DNA of 5,101 nt, from NCBI GenBank assembly GCA_016209665.1, contig JACQVT010000770.1:1-5101 (forward strand). The letters are read 5' to 3'. This stretch comes from Planctomycetota bacterium (GTDB lineage Bacteria > Planctomycetota > Phycisphaerae > UBA1845 > PWPN01). The notes under the pieces were generated by a model, which saw nothing but the letters and a program-made list of their open reading frames with translations, was not told where the DNA came from and did no database searches. Both the position numbers and the translations under genes were made by a program. This document shows, one piece after another, positions 4,851-5,101 of the stretch. Positions within the stretch are counted from its first letter, which is position 1. Each line of letters opens with the position of its first letter.

Positions 4851-5101
4851 ATGGCTATCACCGCCCGGGCAGTTCCAACCAATCTGGCCTGGTCTCACTT
4901 CAGGGTCCAGACCTCGCGCATCACCGACCCCAACGACGGGACGCTGGTCGACGCCTTTACTACCTTTGACTTCAACATGCCCGATGTCCCGCCGCGCACG
5001 GTGAACGGTCAGCTCGCGCTGGCCGATCCGCTGGTCATTACGATCACGCCGAACGCCCAGGTCTGGAATGGAGTCACCCAGACACCCGCGCTCCTGTCGC
5101 A
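4851..5101 (+). CDS. Hypothetical protein, N-terminal part only (runs off window)
   Basis: I do not firmly recognise this protein. It begins at ATG 4851, with GAGG (4839-4842) 8 bases upstream and an in-frame stop at 4800-4802, and stays open for 83 codons to the window end. There is no signal peptide or membrane segment in the visible part. Sequence features are NLAWSHFRV at 11-19, TTFDFNM at 37-43 and a hydrophobic strand PLVITITPNAQVW at 60-72, suggesting a beta-rich domain. The N-terminal L-W-x-x-F pattern recalls DUF922-type putative zinc proteases, in which a HExxH-like motif would follow, but this is a weak impression. It lies 147 bases after the Clp N-domain gene on the same strand and could be co-transcribed. 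Confidence 0.7.
   Translation, partial: MAITARAVPTNLAWSHFRVQTSRITDPNDGTLVDAFTTFDFNMPDVPPRTVNGQLALADPLVITITPNAQVWNGVTQTPALLS

Noticed and set aside
4019..4969. Plus-strand frame of about 316 codons over the Clp N-domain gene, and a minus-strand frame at 4041-4898
   Set aside because: Both give low-complexity or unrelated translations, while the frame from 4065 gives two unmistakable Clp N repeats with a good ribosome site.

Overview
This is a high-G+C bacterial window, roughly two thirds G+C by eye. It holds two divergent transcription units separated by about 205 bases (3860-4064). The best guess for the organism is a member of the Planctomycetota (Gemmata/Phycisphaera-like). This is inferred from the close resemblance of the Clp N-domain protein to planctomycetal ClpC N-termini as I remember them, from the unusual long acyl carrier protein, and from heptanucleotide tandem repeats in the gaps. 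No database search was possible.

The minus-strand unit fills about 1-3859 and reads, in transcription order: FabZ-like dehydratase with an intact His/Glu pair (3859-3386), an acyl carrier protein with a long insertion (3295-2906), a second FabZ-like hotdog protein whose catalytic His is Leu (2705-2199), a ketosynthase-like protein that has lost its Cys and both His residues (2148-811), and a ketosynthase with an intact active-site Cys (807 to beyond base 1). A plausible sigma70-type promoter lies just upstream of the first gene. The last two genes are 3 bases apart. Together they look like the core of a type II fatty acid/polyketide assembly line: an ACP, a ketosynthase paired with a chain-length-factor-like partner, and a dehydratase paired with a degenerate partner. 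The nearest described organisation I know is that of aryl polyene-type systems, where KS/CLF and DH/DH-like heterodimers operate. No ketoreductase, acyltransferase or product-defining gene is inside the window, so the product is unknown.

The gaps of this operon carry three arrays of 7-base tandem repeats, at 2161-2181, 2204-2238 and 2711-2752. They bracket the degenerate dehydratase gene, and one array encodes that protein's last 12 residues. There is also a perfect 11-bp hairpin at 2819-2844.

The plus-strand side carries a stand-alone Clp N-domain (two repeats) plus UVR-motif protein without any AAA+ ATPase module (4065-4703), probably an adaptor or regulator derived from ClpC. It is followed by the start of an unidentified protein (4851 onward) that runs off the window.
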